Under the pieces are notes generated by a model. That model had not been told where the DNA came from. It did no database searches and was given only the letters and a program-made list of their open reading frames with translations. DNA of 64,000 nucleotides, taken from NCBI GenBank assembly GCA_022478985.1, contig JAKSZP010018538.1:62001-126000 (forward strand). The letters run 5' to 3'. Every line of letters begins with the position of its first letter. The stretch's first letter is position 1. Shown piece after piece: positions 19,572-30,990 of the stretch. A program made the position numbers and the translations under genes. Source of the DNA: Massospora cicadina. Taxonomy: Eukaryota > Entomophthoromycota > Entomophthoromycetes > Entomophthorales > Entomophthoraceae.

Positions 19572-21544
19572 TGTGGAAAATACCACAAGTATACTGGAGA
19601 ATAGTTCCTCACCCTCTGGAAAGAGCCCCGCCAGTAGCAACCACTACAAGATTTGGTAATACAAGATCATTACATGGACTCAGGAACTGTACTCACTTTT
19701 ATAGATAATGAAAGCCCAAGAAATTTTATATTCAATAGGGATATTGTCACCTACAATGATTTAATACCTACAGGACGAAGAGCTTAATATTAAAATGATG
19801 CCGCCACTTTCACCAACTATAAAAATTGACACTCTTTTAACTTTTAATGTGAGAGATAGTTTATGATTGGCCAATGATGGAGTATTTATATCCAATATGT
19901 CAATGATAAAGAAAAGACTAAAACAATCTTAATTAAGTTAACCCAGTTGAGAAATTAAAGCTTCCATCTGAATACTACTTAAAAAGGTAATCAACCAAAA
20001 TCATTTGATTGTCAAAGCCCTAAGCGAGATGCATTGGAGCAAAGCTATCATATAAATACTGACTTGATTAGCATATTACAAAATTGGGAGATGCAAAAAC
20101 CAGAAGAGGTAGTGCATCCCCAGACCCAGAAGCGTGTATTTAGAAAGGGGCTACCAAACATCAAAGGTTAGGGATGTCTACCATGAGACATAAAGTGCAG
20201 ATTTAAGCATTTAACCAAATTGATGCTGCCACCAAGGCGGAGATCAAGAAGAGACTGACCAGGGGCTCATAAACCCGCTAATATTGTCATACCCACTCCC
20301 GCTTATTTCCAATGTACATTTATTTCATATCTTATTTTTATACCTGAAGTATAGAAAATATGGTGTATTCTCATTGGAATCCAAGATATTTAAATGCTCT
20401 CTGGTGCTTTTTACATTGGATTTTAACAATATTTTCAGGAGAAGATTTACTCTCTTCTACTAAAATAATATTTTAGGGTGCTTTTATACAACCTATATAA
20501 AATAAACACTCTAATTTTTAATAAAGGGTTAATTTTTATAAGGTGTTTATTAGTAATTGGAGGCTAAGAAGCAAACCAACTTAATAACTTACTGTTTAGT
20601 TTTCAAGTATATTAAGTGTAGAAGTGTGTGGCGCAAAATTTGGATTAGGCTAGGAATAGTTGTATTAGTGAATAATAAGTTTCAGCCTATTGGAGCTTTT
20701 GATACTCACCTCACTTTGATGGTACAGATGATGAAGGTCAGTAGCAGGTAGGATAAGTCCATGAGGTGTTTATTTGATATATTTAACCCAATCATTGGGT
20801 TGGAAAATATTTGCAACAAGTGAGACCCCCTCCAAGGCTATAAATGGGAGTGGTTGTGAAGTAGGTGGTTGGACTAGGTTATAAAGGGGACGGAGAGAAC
20901 CCTTCAGAACAACCCTTTAATTTTGCCACAGGTTTGGTTTAACCCACTACTAGCCATAGTGCAATTCAGCCAAGGAGTGGAAGCAATAGTATTGCCCCAA
21001 TTTGTGGGGTTCCACCGAAGATTGACTAGGGTTTTTTGGCCAAGGTTATCTATACAAAGCCTAAAACGCTCTTACCACAGTGTTGGACTTGTAATTGTCT
21101 GACAATTCTAATAAAAGATTTTTAACAAAAAAACTTAAGTTTATCCTTTGTTTTCATATATTGGAATTAAGTAAAGATGTACTAGTAAACAGTATGGGAT
21201 TTATAGAAGAAGGCAAATATGAGAATAATACCTTAATTGTTGATAATACCAAAGAATATTTTGGTCGAGATTTCTGTTGAGTTTTGTGATAGAATAATGT
21301 ATTAAAGATATGTCTAAGGGTATTGACAAGATTACGAAACTGGGAAATGAGAAGTTCCAATCAGCTATTGATGCTACATCAGGTAAAATCAGAAGAATTT
21401 ACTCAATGATTTATTATGCCTTAAGAAGGTCGCTTGGTATTATCTGAGCGGAACAGAATCCCCCCATAGCAAGTCAGCCAACTAAGTTAAGCAAGAAAAG
21501 GGCTGATGAATTGACTAGAAGGTAGGTAAAGAATTAACCAAACA
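19572..21544 (+). repeat. E1 3' LTR with internal insertion
   Basis: Homologous to 316-390 plus 12190-13364, with an extra block at 20372-21104. The right end is placed at CCAAACA by analogy with the 5' copy; the alignment becomes poor over the last 60 bases. Confidence 0.75.
20372..21104. mobile_element. 733-bp insertion in the E1 3' LTR (possible solo LTR)
   Basis: Absent from the E1 5' LTR and bounded by ATTCT at 20367-20371 and 21105-21109, a 5-bp duplication. The right end is GACA, typical of LTRs here, but the left end is CATTGG rather than TG. Two TATA-like sites (GCTATAAATGG near 20840 and GTTATAAAGG near 20880) read plus. No PBS or coding sequence. Most simply a solo LTR of a family not otherwise seen in the window. 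Confidence 0.6.
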
Positions 21545-24429
21545 ATATATTAAATCCCGTTACTTAGAAAATACTTATGAAGCTACCATATATTGTTCAA
21601 TAAAGTCTATATACAAAGCATCTTTTGTAACATTAATATTTATCTGATAAAGGGAAGGTACTTTTGGACAGTTAAACAAAAAATTTGTAGTCCTTGTGGT
21701 TATGAGGGGGTGAACGTAGTGTTGTATAAAGGCTTGTAGAGTGTAGTTAACTAAATAAGTTTTTTGTTTGTCATTATAAAAGAGGGCAAAGAATGATGTT
21801 CATTTATTAACAGAATAGAAGTTGAAGCAAAGGTGCTATATACCTCTTTCTTTAGCTTTGAAAAGTGCAACCTTAAGGAAGTGGACATCTAGTAATAGTT
21901 AGCATTTAAGCTAACGTCTAGTGTGGGAGTATTTTTGTAACAGAAGGTTAGATGCTTAATGCTGTATATTTTAACTATGTGATAGTAGTCTTTAAGAACA
22001 TTCAGAAAGCTCTTTAAATTAAGGGAAGGCCAAAATAAAGCAGGTCAATTAAAACCAGCCAAGTAAAATTTTTGTGAGGGATGATAAAAAATTAATGGTT
22101 TGACACGGAAATTAGTAAAAAGAGATAAGTAAATAAATCTTTGTCCAGAGTTTTCCAAGTAATGTAAAGAGAAAAGAGACCAAATAAGGCACTTGTTTTT
22201 GATTTCCAGAAATAAAAACCAAACATATAAAAATGAAAGACTATCAGGAATCAGCAATTAAGATGATATAACTTTCACATTTAAATTAAATAATACATAA
22301 ATAAAAATAAGTAATGAGGAACAGAACACAAGTTATTGATCTATCAAAGTTTTAAGCTTGAAGGATGAGCATATGAAATTTATTTTGCGCTGTGAAGTTA
22401 GAATACTTAGAGATTAGTCTAGTTTAGAGTTTGCAAAAAAACAAAGATATTATTTTTTTATTTAAAATCTTTAAATTAATGTAGATGATATCATATGAAA
22501 TCTAAGTATAAATACGATATAAAATTATTATTTAATGGGATAATTTTCTAACTTTGTAATATACTTGAAAATATCAGCAAAAATTTTTAAGCTAAGTAAT
22601 TCAAATACTAAGAGAAATTTGTATAAATTCCATATGAGTTAGAATACTTTACACCTCATCAAAATTTTAATTTTCTGAATTTCACTCCACTTTTAAGTGT
22701 CAAGAGTATTAATTTTGTGGACTTTAAGGGATCTCTGGGTAATCTTTGAGCTGGTAAGAACTTGAAGCATCTAATTTCTTAAAAAAGGCAACAATTAAAT
22801 TCCGTCTATGTCCTATTTAGCTACCTTTTTCTGCTCTTTTAGTAGAATCCTTAGTTTCAGAGCACTTAAATTTTTGTTAACTAAACTACAAGAGATATTT
22901 CACATCTATGGCAGAAACCCTGGGGATCAACCGTTAATTAAGTAAACTACCTTAATTAGCTATACATCTTACGTCTCATTATCTGTTTTCCATTACTTTT
23001 TACTATATTTCATTGGTTAAGAAAGTGATCAAATTAGACTATATCTTTATATTTGAGTTCTCTTAAGATCATCAATCAAGTGATTACTTTATTGAATGAA
23101 TGAATTTATTATTAATCAGCTTCCTCACAGAGAAATGATCAATAGTTCCAACCATTGAAAAATTAACTAAATTAGCATCCCTATTCTTGACGACGTGATC
23201 TGGACTTTTTAATACAATTGGCGCAAAAGCTGAGGCTTAGTCAGACAAAAAGGCCATTTTTGGCTTTTAAATAAGAAATATGTTAAGGATGCCTATCATG
23301 GATAACCTAGACATTACTTTATACACTGGTTTCCCCATGGGATATCTAATTATATCTTAGTATAATAAGATGGTCTTATTGAAGCCACCTAAAACTTGTT
23401 AAAAAATTTTTATGCTTAGCTCATTAGTAAAGGACATTGTAGTGTATAGCTGGTCTTAACCATGAAAAATGCACCTGCAGACCATTTATTAGAATGAAAT
23501 TTACATATGCACTTTATTTCAGGAACTGTTTAATTAATTGCATCCTAAAATCAGCTAGGATCTTTAATTATGAAAATTCCAAAACCTAAATCTTTTTTAT
23601 TGAAGCCTTGACCATTACAAAAATCTGACAAATGGTGCTTATTTTAGGGGCCTCCCAGTTGCTAAAAATGAAAACGCCCATTTCAAAAAGTGGAATACAA
23701 TAATTATTTAAGAGCTGTTCCCTCTAATGGGGAAGGTAGTGTAACAAGATGGATTAAAACCTCTCAATATGAGGTCTCTCCACAAATCCTGAAGAATAGG
23801 AGTTTTAGGCTAGCTTTTGTATTACATTACCTATTATTAGTAAAGAACAATATTTTAAACAATGTGAGATAATCATCTACAATTCAACAGCTTTTCAACG
23901 GATTTTCTAACTGTGAGCAATATAGCCTGCCCCAGGCATCTTACACAACATTAACTATGAGGAATCTCTACTTATTCTCACAACTACCCGCTAAATAGTG
24001 GTAATGGGACCTACTACTATCTTCATTACTCCATGCAATCAGAGATCTACCTTATTTTACAAGTTGTGGGAATGAAGGAACATGAAGGTGGTCCAGAAAT
24101 TGGGTTGACTCAAGCATTTCACACCAATGTTGTAGATTTATAACGCTGATATAACACTCTTCTGAAATAACCATGAAATAATATGGACTACCAACGCCTT
24201 TTCAATGATTCCTGAAACCAGATTTAGTTGCTTGAATCCAAAACTCAAGCTTTTTGACACACAGCTAAAACAAAGCCCATATGATATTGTGGTCAAAGTG
24301 AAGATTAATTTCAGCAGGCCTCATCTGATTTGTAATCGGTTACAACTTCTTGAGTCCAGCAGATCTTAATCCACTTAAAGGATGATCCTTGAGTTTGTAA
24401 ACGCTCTCTAGGGCTCTACTTAGATGAGC
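21545..24429. other. AT-rich stretch, no gene recognised
   Basis: Only short, broken frames on both strands (longest about 70 codons). No LTR, PBS or pol motif found. A few plus-strand fragments between 23400 and 24400 look faintly coding-like but I cannot name them. Confidence 0.5.
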
Positions 24430-25383
24430 TGGTAGAATTTCAGATGACCACATAATACAACCTTTTAACAGATTAACAAATTTGACGATTAAATTTTAAT
24501 CATATAGGATCAGCAACAGCAGCTGACTGATGGGATTATTGTCAGGCATCATCCTCAATGATATAAGAGGTCATTGACTAATGAATTATCGTTGGGTATC
24601 ATCCATGATGATATTTGAGGTCGCGGACTGATGAGATTATCATCAGCAATCATCCACAACGAAATTAAGCAATGATATGATATGGGAGCAACAAATAATA
24701 GTCAAAGTTGTAGGAGATCATTCAAAGTGTAATGAATTGGAATCATTAAAAACTACCAAACTGTTTTTGAACGCTGGAGGAGGAGTAGAATTATAATCAA
24801 CCAAAAACAATTGGTTTCACGTCCCTAATACCAATTGTTTGGTCGCCAAACGCCCGAGGATTATGCAGCCTAAGAACTCAAGGCAACAGTACCCAACGAG
24901 ATTCAGTGCATAACACTTGGGGTTCAAACCAGTATAGGAGCACAAATAATTCCCAGCGGACAGCTGAAAAGTTGTGTGCCAATTCTAACCATAAAAACCC
25001 CAAATTATTCCCTAATAAAAGCAGTTAAAACCTGATAACTTAGTTGTTTTTAACATTAGTTGTATAAACGTTACTCTTAAAAGAAGAGTGCAAGGATCAG
25101 ATATCCTTAAGTTGTTATCAAAATCTCCGCCTGTCTCTGAGAAAATGAATAGTAAAAATGTTCCCTATTATTATCAAAACATCTTTAAGAGGAAGAAGAA
25201 CCTGTCTAGCGTTGGATAATACACTCAACGTGGCTTTTATGGATTAAACTCTAATAACAGTATTCATACTATTATTTCCCCAGTTACTCAAACTTCAATC
25301 AAATCAACGCAAGAATTCACAAATCTTTGCAGTTGAATTCTAGTTCTGGAAGCGAGCAACCAACCAAGCTCCAGACAATAACA
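24430..25383 (+). repeat. E4 5' LTR
   Basis: Starts TGGTAGAATTT (TGTTAGAATTT in the other copy) and ends AATAACA. 954 bp. Contains the triplicate repeat listed separately. Confidence 0.93.
24526..24670 (+). repeat. Three degenerate 50-51 bp tandem units in the E4 LTR
   Basis: Units begin ACTGATGGG (24526), ACTAATGAA (24577) and ACTGATGAG (24627); each carries a GGCATCATCC-like word. The first two go on to an ATGATAT-type half, giving a near-palindromic core such as ATCATCCATGATGAT. The array is preserved in the other LTR at about 28228-28370. Confidence 0.85.
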
Positions 25384-25384
25384 T

Positions 25385-25400
25385 TGGTGCTCACTATTGG
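25385..25400 (+). other. E4 primer-binding site
   Basis: TGGTGCTCACTATTGG, one base after the LTR end (AACA-T). Confidence 0.88.
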
Positions 25401-25429
25401 TGGTAATTGAGTTGTCAAAAGCCAATTTA

Positions 25430-26740
25430 TTGATTTCTTATAAGGAAGAGCTTCAGAAGCTCTGAGCGGAACAACAGGCCATCAATCAAAATGTGCTCAA
25501 CTTGGCATCTCAAGCCGATGTTAGTACCTTAGAGGAGTGTAAGATTAAAGCAGAAGAGATGCTCAAACAATTAGGAATGGTGAATAACGACATGTGTGGA
25601 AAAAGTTGCCTCTTTGAAGCGGAAAGAGGGTGAACTTGTCAAAAAAATTCATTTTAAAAACCAAACAGGAAGTGTATTGAGAATGCATCCAGCAGTTTCA
25701 TGAGGAGATGGCGAAAATGACAAAGCATATCAAGGAATTGGAAAAACACAAAATTTGTGTGAGCAATTTGAGGCAAATAGGCCAAAGAAAATGCATGCAA
25801 ATCCAATTGGGAAGACCTCTCTACCCCAAAATATGCCCAAACCATTCACTGATGTGTCAGAAATGACTCCTGAAGCCACTCCTATGGCTTCTTGAGTAGC
25901 TGGGCCAGGATCTTCTATGAGTAAAGTAATTCAGGAATTTCGAAATATGACAAAATTGCCCAACTTTCACTGGGATAATGCCCCGGAATTTTTCCGCCTA
26001 TTTGAGATGACCATGTTTGCCTATGCAGACCATCAAAAAGAGGTGACTGTAATGAACTGTCTTAGCACTGAATGCCATAATCTGGTGTTACCCCACCTCA
26101 ATGGGGACAACTGGTCATATGCAGAAGAAAAAGCAGCCATTATATTGGAGTTTGGAAGCCCTACTCAGATGGCAAATTGTAAACAAGAGTTCATGGGTAT
26201 CCAATTACACAAAGATGAGAACTTGGCTAGCTTCACTGACCAGTTTTACCAAGAAGCCCAGATCTTGGCAGAAGCAAATTTGTTGACTGACTTTGATGCA
26301 TGCATAGCTATGCAGACGGTGCTTCTGCCCTACTGCAAATTGCATTGTATTATGGCAGCAGCACTAGTAACTGAAATAATGACCTCTTAGAAAATGGACC
26401 ATCTGAAGATGTTGAGAGCAACTTTTGATGCGCCCAATCAATTTTATGATGAAATTCTAATTGAGGAAAATCAAACTATAGTGGAATTAGAAAATGAAAT
26501 TCAATTGAGCAATGAAAAAGTTGTTATTCAGCAGAATTAAGTTGTAATGAGGAAAAACCCCAATGGATCCAAGTGGAAGGATAAATCAACTAGCCACTAT
26601 TGGAAAAATGAATTGATGGAACAATTTGCCACCCAAAAATTGGGAGTAGAAATCATGACGATTTGTAAATGTTGTGATTCCTCAAGAGGAGGATGAAACT
26701 GCCCCAAAAGTCAGGAAAAGGCCTTGCAATCTAGATGTGG
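25430..26740 (+). pseudogene. E4 gag
   Basis: The upstream part (about 25440-25800) reads as broken coiled-coil sequence (AEQQAINQNVLNLASQAD, EECKIKAEEMLKQLG). The main frame 25917-26390 (157 codons, ATG start) contains NAPEFFRLFEMTMFAYADHQKEVTVMNCL, SYAEEKAAIILEFGSPTQM, FMGIQLHKDENLASFTDQF and IAMQTVLLPYCKLHCIMA. It is homologous to E3 gag over the capsid-like part and to E2 gag in its C-terminal half. A degenerate zinc knuckle sits near 26660-26700 (CKCC at its start, then a stop before NCP). This is one of the longest uninterrupted gag frames in the window. Confidence 0.87.
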
Positions 26741-26879
26741 AACTATTTAGCACTGCAAGAGAACCTGTTACACCAGATATCTACATGAAATAAAGTTGTC
26801 AGCAGGACCATCTTGGATTGAAACTGGGTCCACCATGAGAAGTCCCAAGGCAATAAATGAGATCAAAATGTGAGGCTAT

Positions 26880-27185
26880 TAATCCAGAGAATAGTGGATA
26901 AATTTGGTTGATCTTAAATTAATCAAACGTTCAAGTTGGCAAATAATGCCAAAAATAGGATCAAATCAGAACCCTATCTGCTACCTCAAATTGATGATGC
27001 ACTCAATCACCTGGGGGAGGCAAACTACTTTTTGGCTATGAACCTGATTTCAGGCTATTGTCAATTCAATTTGACAAAAGAAGATCAGTAAAATATGCAA
27101 TAAGTTACCACAAAAGGACTATACCAGATGACCAGAATGCCCCAAGGTTTATGCAGTGTGCTGGTGACTGAGAAAACGCTGTTTA
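26880..27185 (+). pseudogene. E4 reverse transcriptase fragment
   Basis: Reads PYLLPQIDDALNHLGEANYFLAMNL then ISGYCQFNLTKEDQ, and after stops TKGLYQMTRMPQGLC. The catalytic Asp of the family's AMDL motif is Asn (AAC). Homology ends just after MPQGLC, near 27155, where the internal deletion begins. Not functional. Confidence 0.87.
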
Positions 27186-27399
27186 AATTTTTATAAGTGG
27201 AAAGCCGTATTACCACCAATATTGTAGTCAGCATTAGAGACATCTTCAGGGATGAGTGCCAAACAATATCTATCCCGAATGTCAATATACTGATTAAATT
27301 ACAATCTCAGGCATTTAAAACAACAATGAAAAAAGAAATGGACGACCAGAATTGACAAACGTTGAAAAAATAACATGTGATTGATAGGGTAGCCTATTG

Positions 27400-27560
27400 C
27401 AATACCCATGGGTTCAGGAGAAAAATAAGTTGGACGTTCTATGTATGGGACCATTTGAATTTATCAAGTTGGCAAATGATGCCTATACAATAAAGAATAT
27501 TGAAGATGGTCAAATAGCCAATAGTTCTACATAATATACTTAAAGAATTGTGCTTAAAAA
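27400..27560 (+). pseudogene. E4 integrase C-terminal tail
   Basis: Reads LDVLCMGPFEFIKLANDAYTIKNIEDGQIAN in one frame, equivalent to LxSLWxGPF and Y-T-I-K blocks of the E3 tail (LASLWKGPFIILEKL, YTIKDQ). Marks the far side of the internal deletion. Confidence 0.8.
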
Positions 27561-27645
27561 TATATAAATATGAAAAAAGTAAAAAAATAAAAGATAAAAA
27601 GGTGCGTAAAATATAAAAACTAAAAGATATATTAAAATTGAATTT
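27560..27645 (+). repeat. A-rich tract after E4 integrase tail
   Basis: Long A-rich run with short T interruptions, in the same relative position as the E3 tract at 4690-4745. Probably 3' untranslated region. Confidence 0.7.
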
Positions 27646-28118
27646 ATTTTATGATCAGTGATGCATTTAGAAATATTCCCACCTACCAAGCATGGAGGAA
27701 GGAAAAGATAGTGATGGGAATGAGTACTGAGCGTTTGGCAGGATCAGGTCGGTCTGAAACTAGATCCACCATAATAGTCCCTATCAATGAAATGTGAAAC
27801 CTATCCTGGGGTTGGTACAGGTGGCAAAGTGCCAATGAGACCAGTCCTGGGTTTGTACAGGTGAACCAGTTAATTGTTTATAAGGATGCAAAGATGGGAC
27901 TGGAGCAGCATAAAGTCATGGGAACTGCACTTAAGAAGAGGTGGCAATGGGTAGCAACAAAGGATAAGAGGTCATCAAAACTGAGCAGAGCATATGGGCG
28001 TTGAGTGCGTACAGAGCTGAACTCCACTGAGGACATAGAGATATGAAAAACCAATTTAGGCTCAAGCTAAGGCATCTTTCATCCCTGAGGGTTCTATCTT
28101 CCATTTGATAATCTGGTC
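27646..28118. other. E4 3' untranslated region
   Basis: Non-coding. Contains two similar blocks, ACCTATCCTGGGGTTGGTACAGGTG and a CCAGTCCTGGGTTTGTACAGGTG-like copy, at about 27797 and 27850. Ends at the polypurine tract. Confidence 0.5.
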
Positions 28119-28131
28119 AAGAGGGGGGATA
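28119..28131 (+). other. E4 polypurine tract
   Basis: AAGAGGGGGGATA immediately before the 3' LTR start TGTTAGAATTT. Confidence 0.9.
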
Positions 28132-29079
28132 TGTTAGAATTTCAGATGACCACATAATCCAACCTTTTAACAGATTAGCAAATTTTACAATTAAGTTATA
28201 ATTGTATAGGATTGGCAACAGTAGCTGACCAATGGAATTATTGTCAGGCATCATCCACAATAATATTAGAGGTTGCCAACTAATAAATTATTGTTGGGCA
28301 TCATCCCTGATGATATTTGAGGTCGTTGACTGATGAGATTATTATTGGCAATCATCTACAACGAAATCAAGCAATAATTCAATATGGAAACAACACCCAA
28401 TAGAAAATTGTAAGGAATCGTTCAAAGTGGAATGAATTGGAGTCATCAAAAACTACCAACCTGTTTTTGAACGCTGGAGGAAGAGTAGAATTATAATCAA
28501 CCAAAAATAATTGGTTTCAAGTCCCTAATACCAATTGTTTGGTCGCAGAACACCTGAGGATTATGCAGCCTAAGAACTCAAGGCAACAGTACCCAACGAG
28601 ATTCAGTGCATAACACTTGAGGGTCAAACCAGTATAGAAGCACAAATAATTCCCAGCGGACAGCTGAAAAGTTGTGTGCCAATTCTAACCATAAAAACCC
28701 CAAATTATTCCCTTATAAAAGCAGTTAAAACCTGATAACTTAGTTGTTTTTAACATTAGTTGTTTAAACGTTACTCTTAAAAGAAGAGTGCATGGATCAG
28801 ATATCCTTAAGTTGTTATCAAAATCTCCGCCTGGCTCTGCGAAAAGGGAACAGGTAAAGTGTTCCCTACCAGGATCAAAAAGTCTTCAAGAGGAAAAACC
28901 TGTCTAGCGTTGGATAATACACTCAACTTGGTTTTGGGGATTCAACTCTAATAATAGTCTTCATACTATTTTTGCTCCAGTTACTCAATTTCAATAAAAT
29001 CAACGCAAGAATCCACAAATCTGTGAAGTTGAAATTTAGGGCCAGAAGCGAGCAACCCACCAAGCCCCAGATTTTAACA
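28132..29079 (+). repeat. E4 3' LTR
   Basis: 948 bp, starts TGTTAGAATTT and ends TTTTAACA; pairs with 24430-25383. Confidence 0.93.
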
Positions 29080-30990
29080 GGAGGGCATTTAAGGCTCCTC
29101 TGGACCTTGCATACACACTTCACCTGAGGGCACTCTTAGAGCTGTAGCACTTCTAGCACCATGATTTCGCTGTAATCCTTGGCACTTTCAGGCCTTAGGA
29201 CCACCTGGTCGACCAGGGCCCCAGGTCCCATGTTTCCAAAGACTATAGATTCTAAGAACCCCCAGAAATAATTTGTTTAGTGAGGGCCCTAGGCTTTTGT
29301 GGCCAAGTGGAGGCTGTAGCTTTGGGCTGAACTTTCTACCCTGATGGGAACTAAGTTAAACTGAACTTCATCTTCAAAGTGATGGCCGCAGAGCTGGATA
29401 TCCTTGGAGTGTTTGCTAAGGTGACGGTTTATTATTCGCATATTTAGACACACAATTTCAGCAATCTCAATTATGGTTCATCAACCAAAAATGTCATCTA
29501 CATGGACAATATAATGAGACCCAGGCTCTGTTAGAAATGCTGAACTAGAAGTACTTGATTTCTACTCTCACCTTGTACTGGTACAATCATTATATATGGA
29601 AAGATTATGCTGTTGAATTAACCAGCAGGCCCATCAGAATATGCTGAGATGATTTTTCTAAGCTTAGCCCTAGTGCCCCACCAGAGATCAATACCCTTAA
29701 AGCTTTTAAGATATCCAACTTCAAGGAAAGCATTAAAAAGAAGTTTACTTTTGATGAAGCAAGAATTGACTCATTTTCATATATTTTTAATATAGTGATT
29801 GAGGTACTTCTGAACATCAGAAAGTAAAACAATTTGCTCAACTTTCTCAGTAGTGAAACCCATGAGATTATAGTTCATCACATAAATGATATCGCCCCTT
29901 TGATCAAACCAAAATGAAATTAAATAAGGAGGTTGGGAGAAACCAGTCACTGTTAAACCAAAAACAATCCATTACAGAAATCTTACTTCATAAAAGGGAG
30001 ATTTTGACCAAGTTCTCAAGTGGGTCCTATGCTAGGGACCAGCCCTTAGTTGCAACGAATATATCACACTAGACCATGTGATCAATGCTGCAATTACTTC
30101 CCTCAAGCCACATCTAAAATTGCAGCTACGCATTTTTTGGTCTTAAACAGACTTTTTTGTATATAAGAAATAAATGGAACCCTGAATGAGATCTTTATCT
30201 CTGGGTATAAATGTGATGATTTATTTAATGATTATGACCCACCCAAGTACATTTATTTGAAGCAAAGAAAAAATAAAGAATATGCCAAAGTATACTTAGT
30301 GCCAGGACTAACGCCACATCTCCAAATCAGGCTGGCGCCGATGTACCAATGAGGTGAAAATGCTTTTCCACATGAAAAAATAAGTTCATATTTGACAACC
30401 CTAAAATGCATTTATGACCCTATATTTAACTCGTACAACCTGATGTCTTTGCCTCTGAGAAACTCATGGAGAATAAGCTTATTTCTTCTAATTCTATTAA
30501 GCAAACTGTTTATTATTCTTTTACTCATTATTACTGCCATGATCCAGTTTTGACAAATTGTGTTATTTGCAATTTTACATGACTCAAAGGAGCAATTGCC
30601 TTAGGGAGCTTGACAAAACCTTGCATTAATTTTTAGATGTATTACCTTTTAGTTGCAAAATTGATAGCTAATCTTATATAGGGAAAAGCTAATCTAATGA
30701 CCGCAAAAGAGATTTAACACAATTCCAAAGTGGCCACCTCTTATACACATGATTTTAAATCAAAAAAGTATAAAACTTCTATGTCAGCAAAGAGAACCAT
30801 TCCTAGACTTTCTAAACTCTTTGAGCCAATTCTCACAGCTAATAGTTTTGCAAATAAATTGATTGTCATATTAACCTCAGGGATTTCTTTTTCTTGGCTT
30901 TATCCAACTACTTTTAGTATAAGGAATATAGTATTTTGTTCCATTACATTAAATCAAGATCTTTCTTTTAGCTTATCTGCCAAAGTACCA
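29080..30990 (+). pseudogene. Decayed coding-like sequence, function unknown
   Basis: Short plus-strand reading segments interrupted by stops, for example KAFKISNFKESIKKKFTF near 29700-29750 and DDLFNDYDPPKYIYL near 30210-30260. They resemble gag-like residue composition, but I find no diagnostic motif. Possibly the 5' part of an old element ending in the E5 pol. Confidence 0.3.

Larger units (their letters stand above)
316..21544 (+). mobile_element. E1: old Ty3/gypsy LTR retrotransposon, plus strand, host of E2
   Basis: The left LTR starts at 316 (TGTCATGG), is interrupted at 390 and resumes at 12190. A diverged copy of the same sequence starts at 19572 (TGTGGAAA) and runs to about 21544. 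Between them, reading plus, are a PBS-like site, coiled-coil-like gag remnants, a zinc knuckle, a DTGA protease motif, RT with YLDD, RNase H and integrase, in the order expected for Ty3/gypsy. Internal length is about 6.2 kb. The two LTRs differ heavily, and every domain is broken by stops and frameshifts, so this is the oldest element of the left nest. Left-end position is well supported by alignment; the right end is uncertain and no target duplication is visible. Confidence 0.85.
24430..29079 (+). mobile_element. E4: Ty3/gypsy deletion derivative, plus strand
   Basis: Direct LTRs 24430-25383 and 28132-29079 share long identical blocks. The PBS TGGTGCTCACTATTGG follows the left one and the polypurine tract AAGAGGGGGGATA precedes the right one. 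Internal 2.75 kb: coiled-coil and capsid-like gag, a fragment of RT, and the integrase C-terminal tail; protease, most of RT, RNase H and the integrase core are missing. Flanking pentamers TGAGC and GAGGG do not match, so there is no clear target duplication. The architecture parallels E3, although the LTRs are unrelated. Confidence 0.93.

Noticed and set aside
24526..24670. CRISPR-like array (three spaced repeats)
   Set aside because: Units are contiguous, diverged and inside a eukaryotic LTR; no spacers of constant length.
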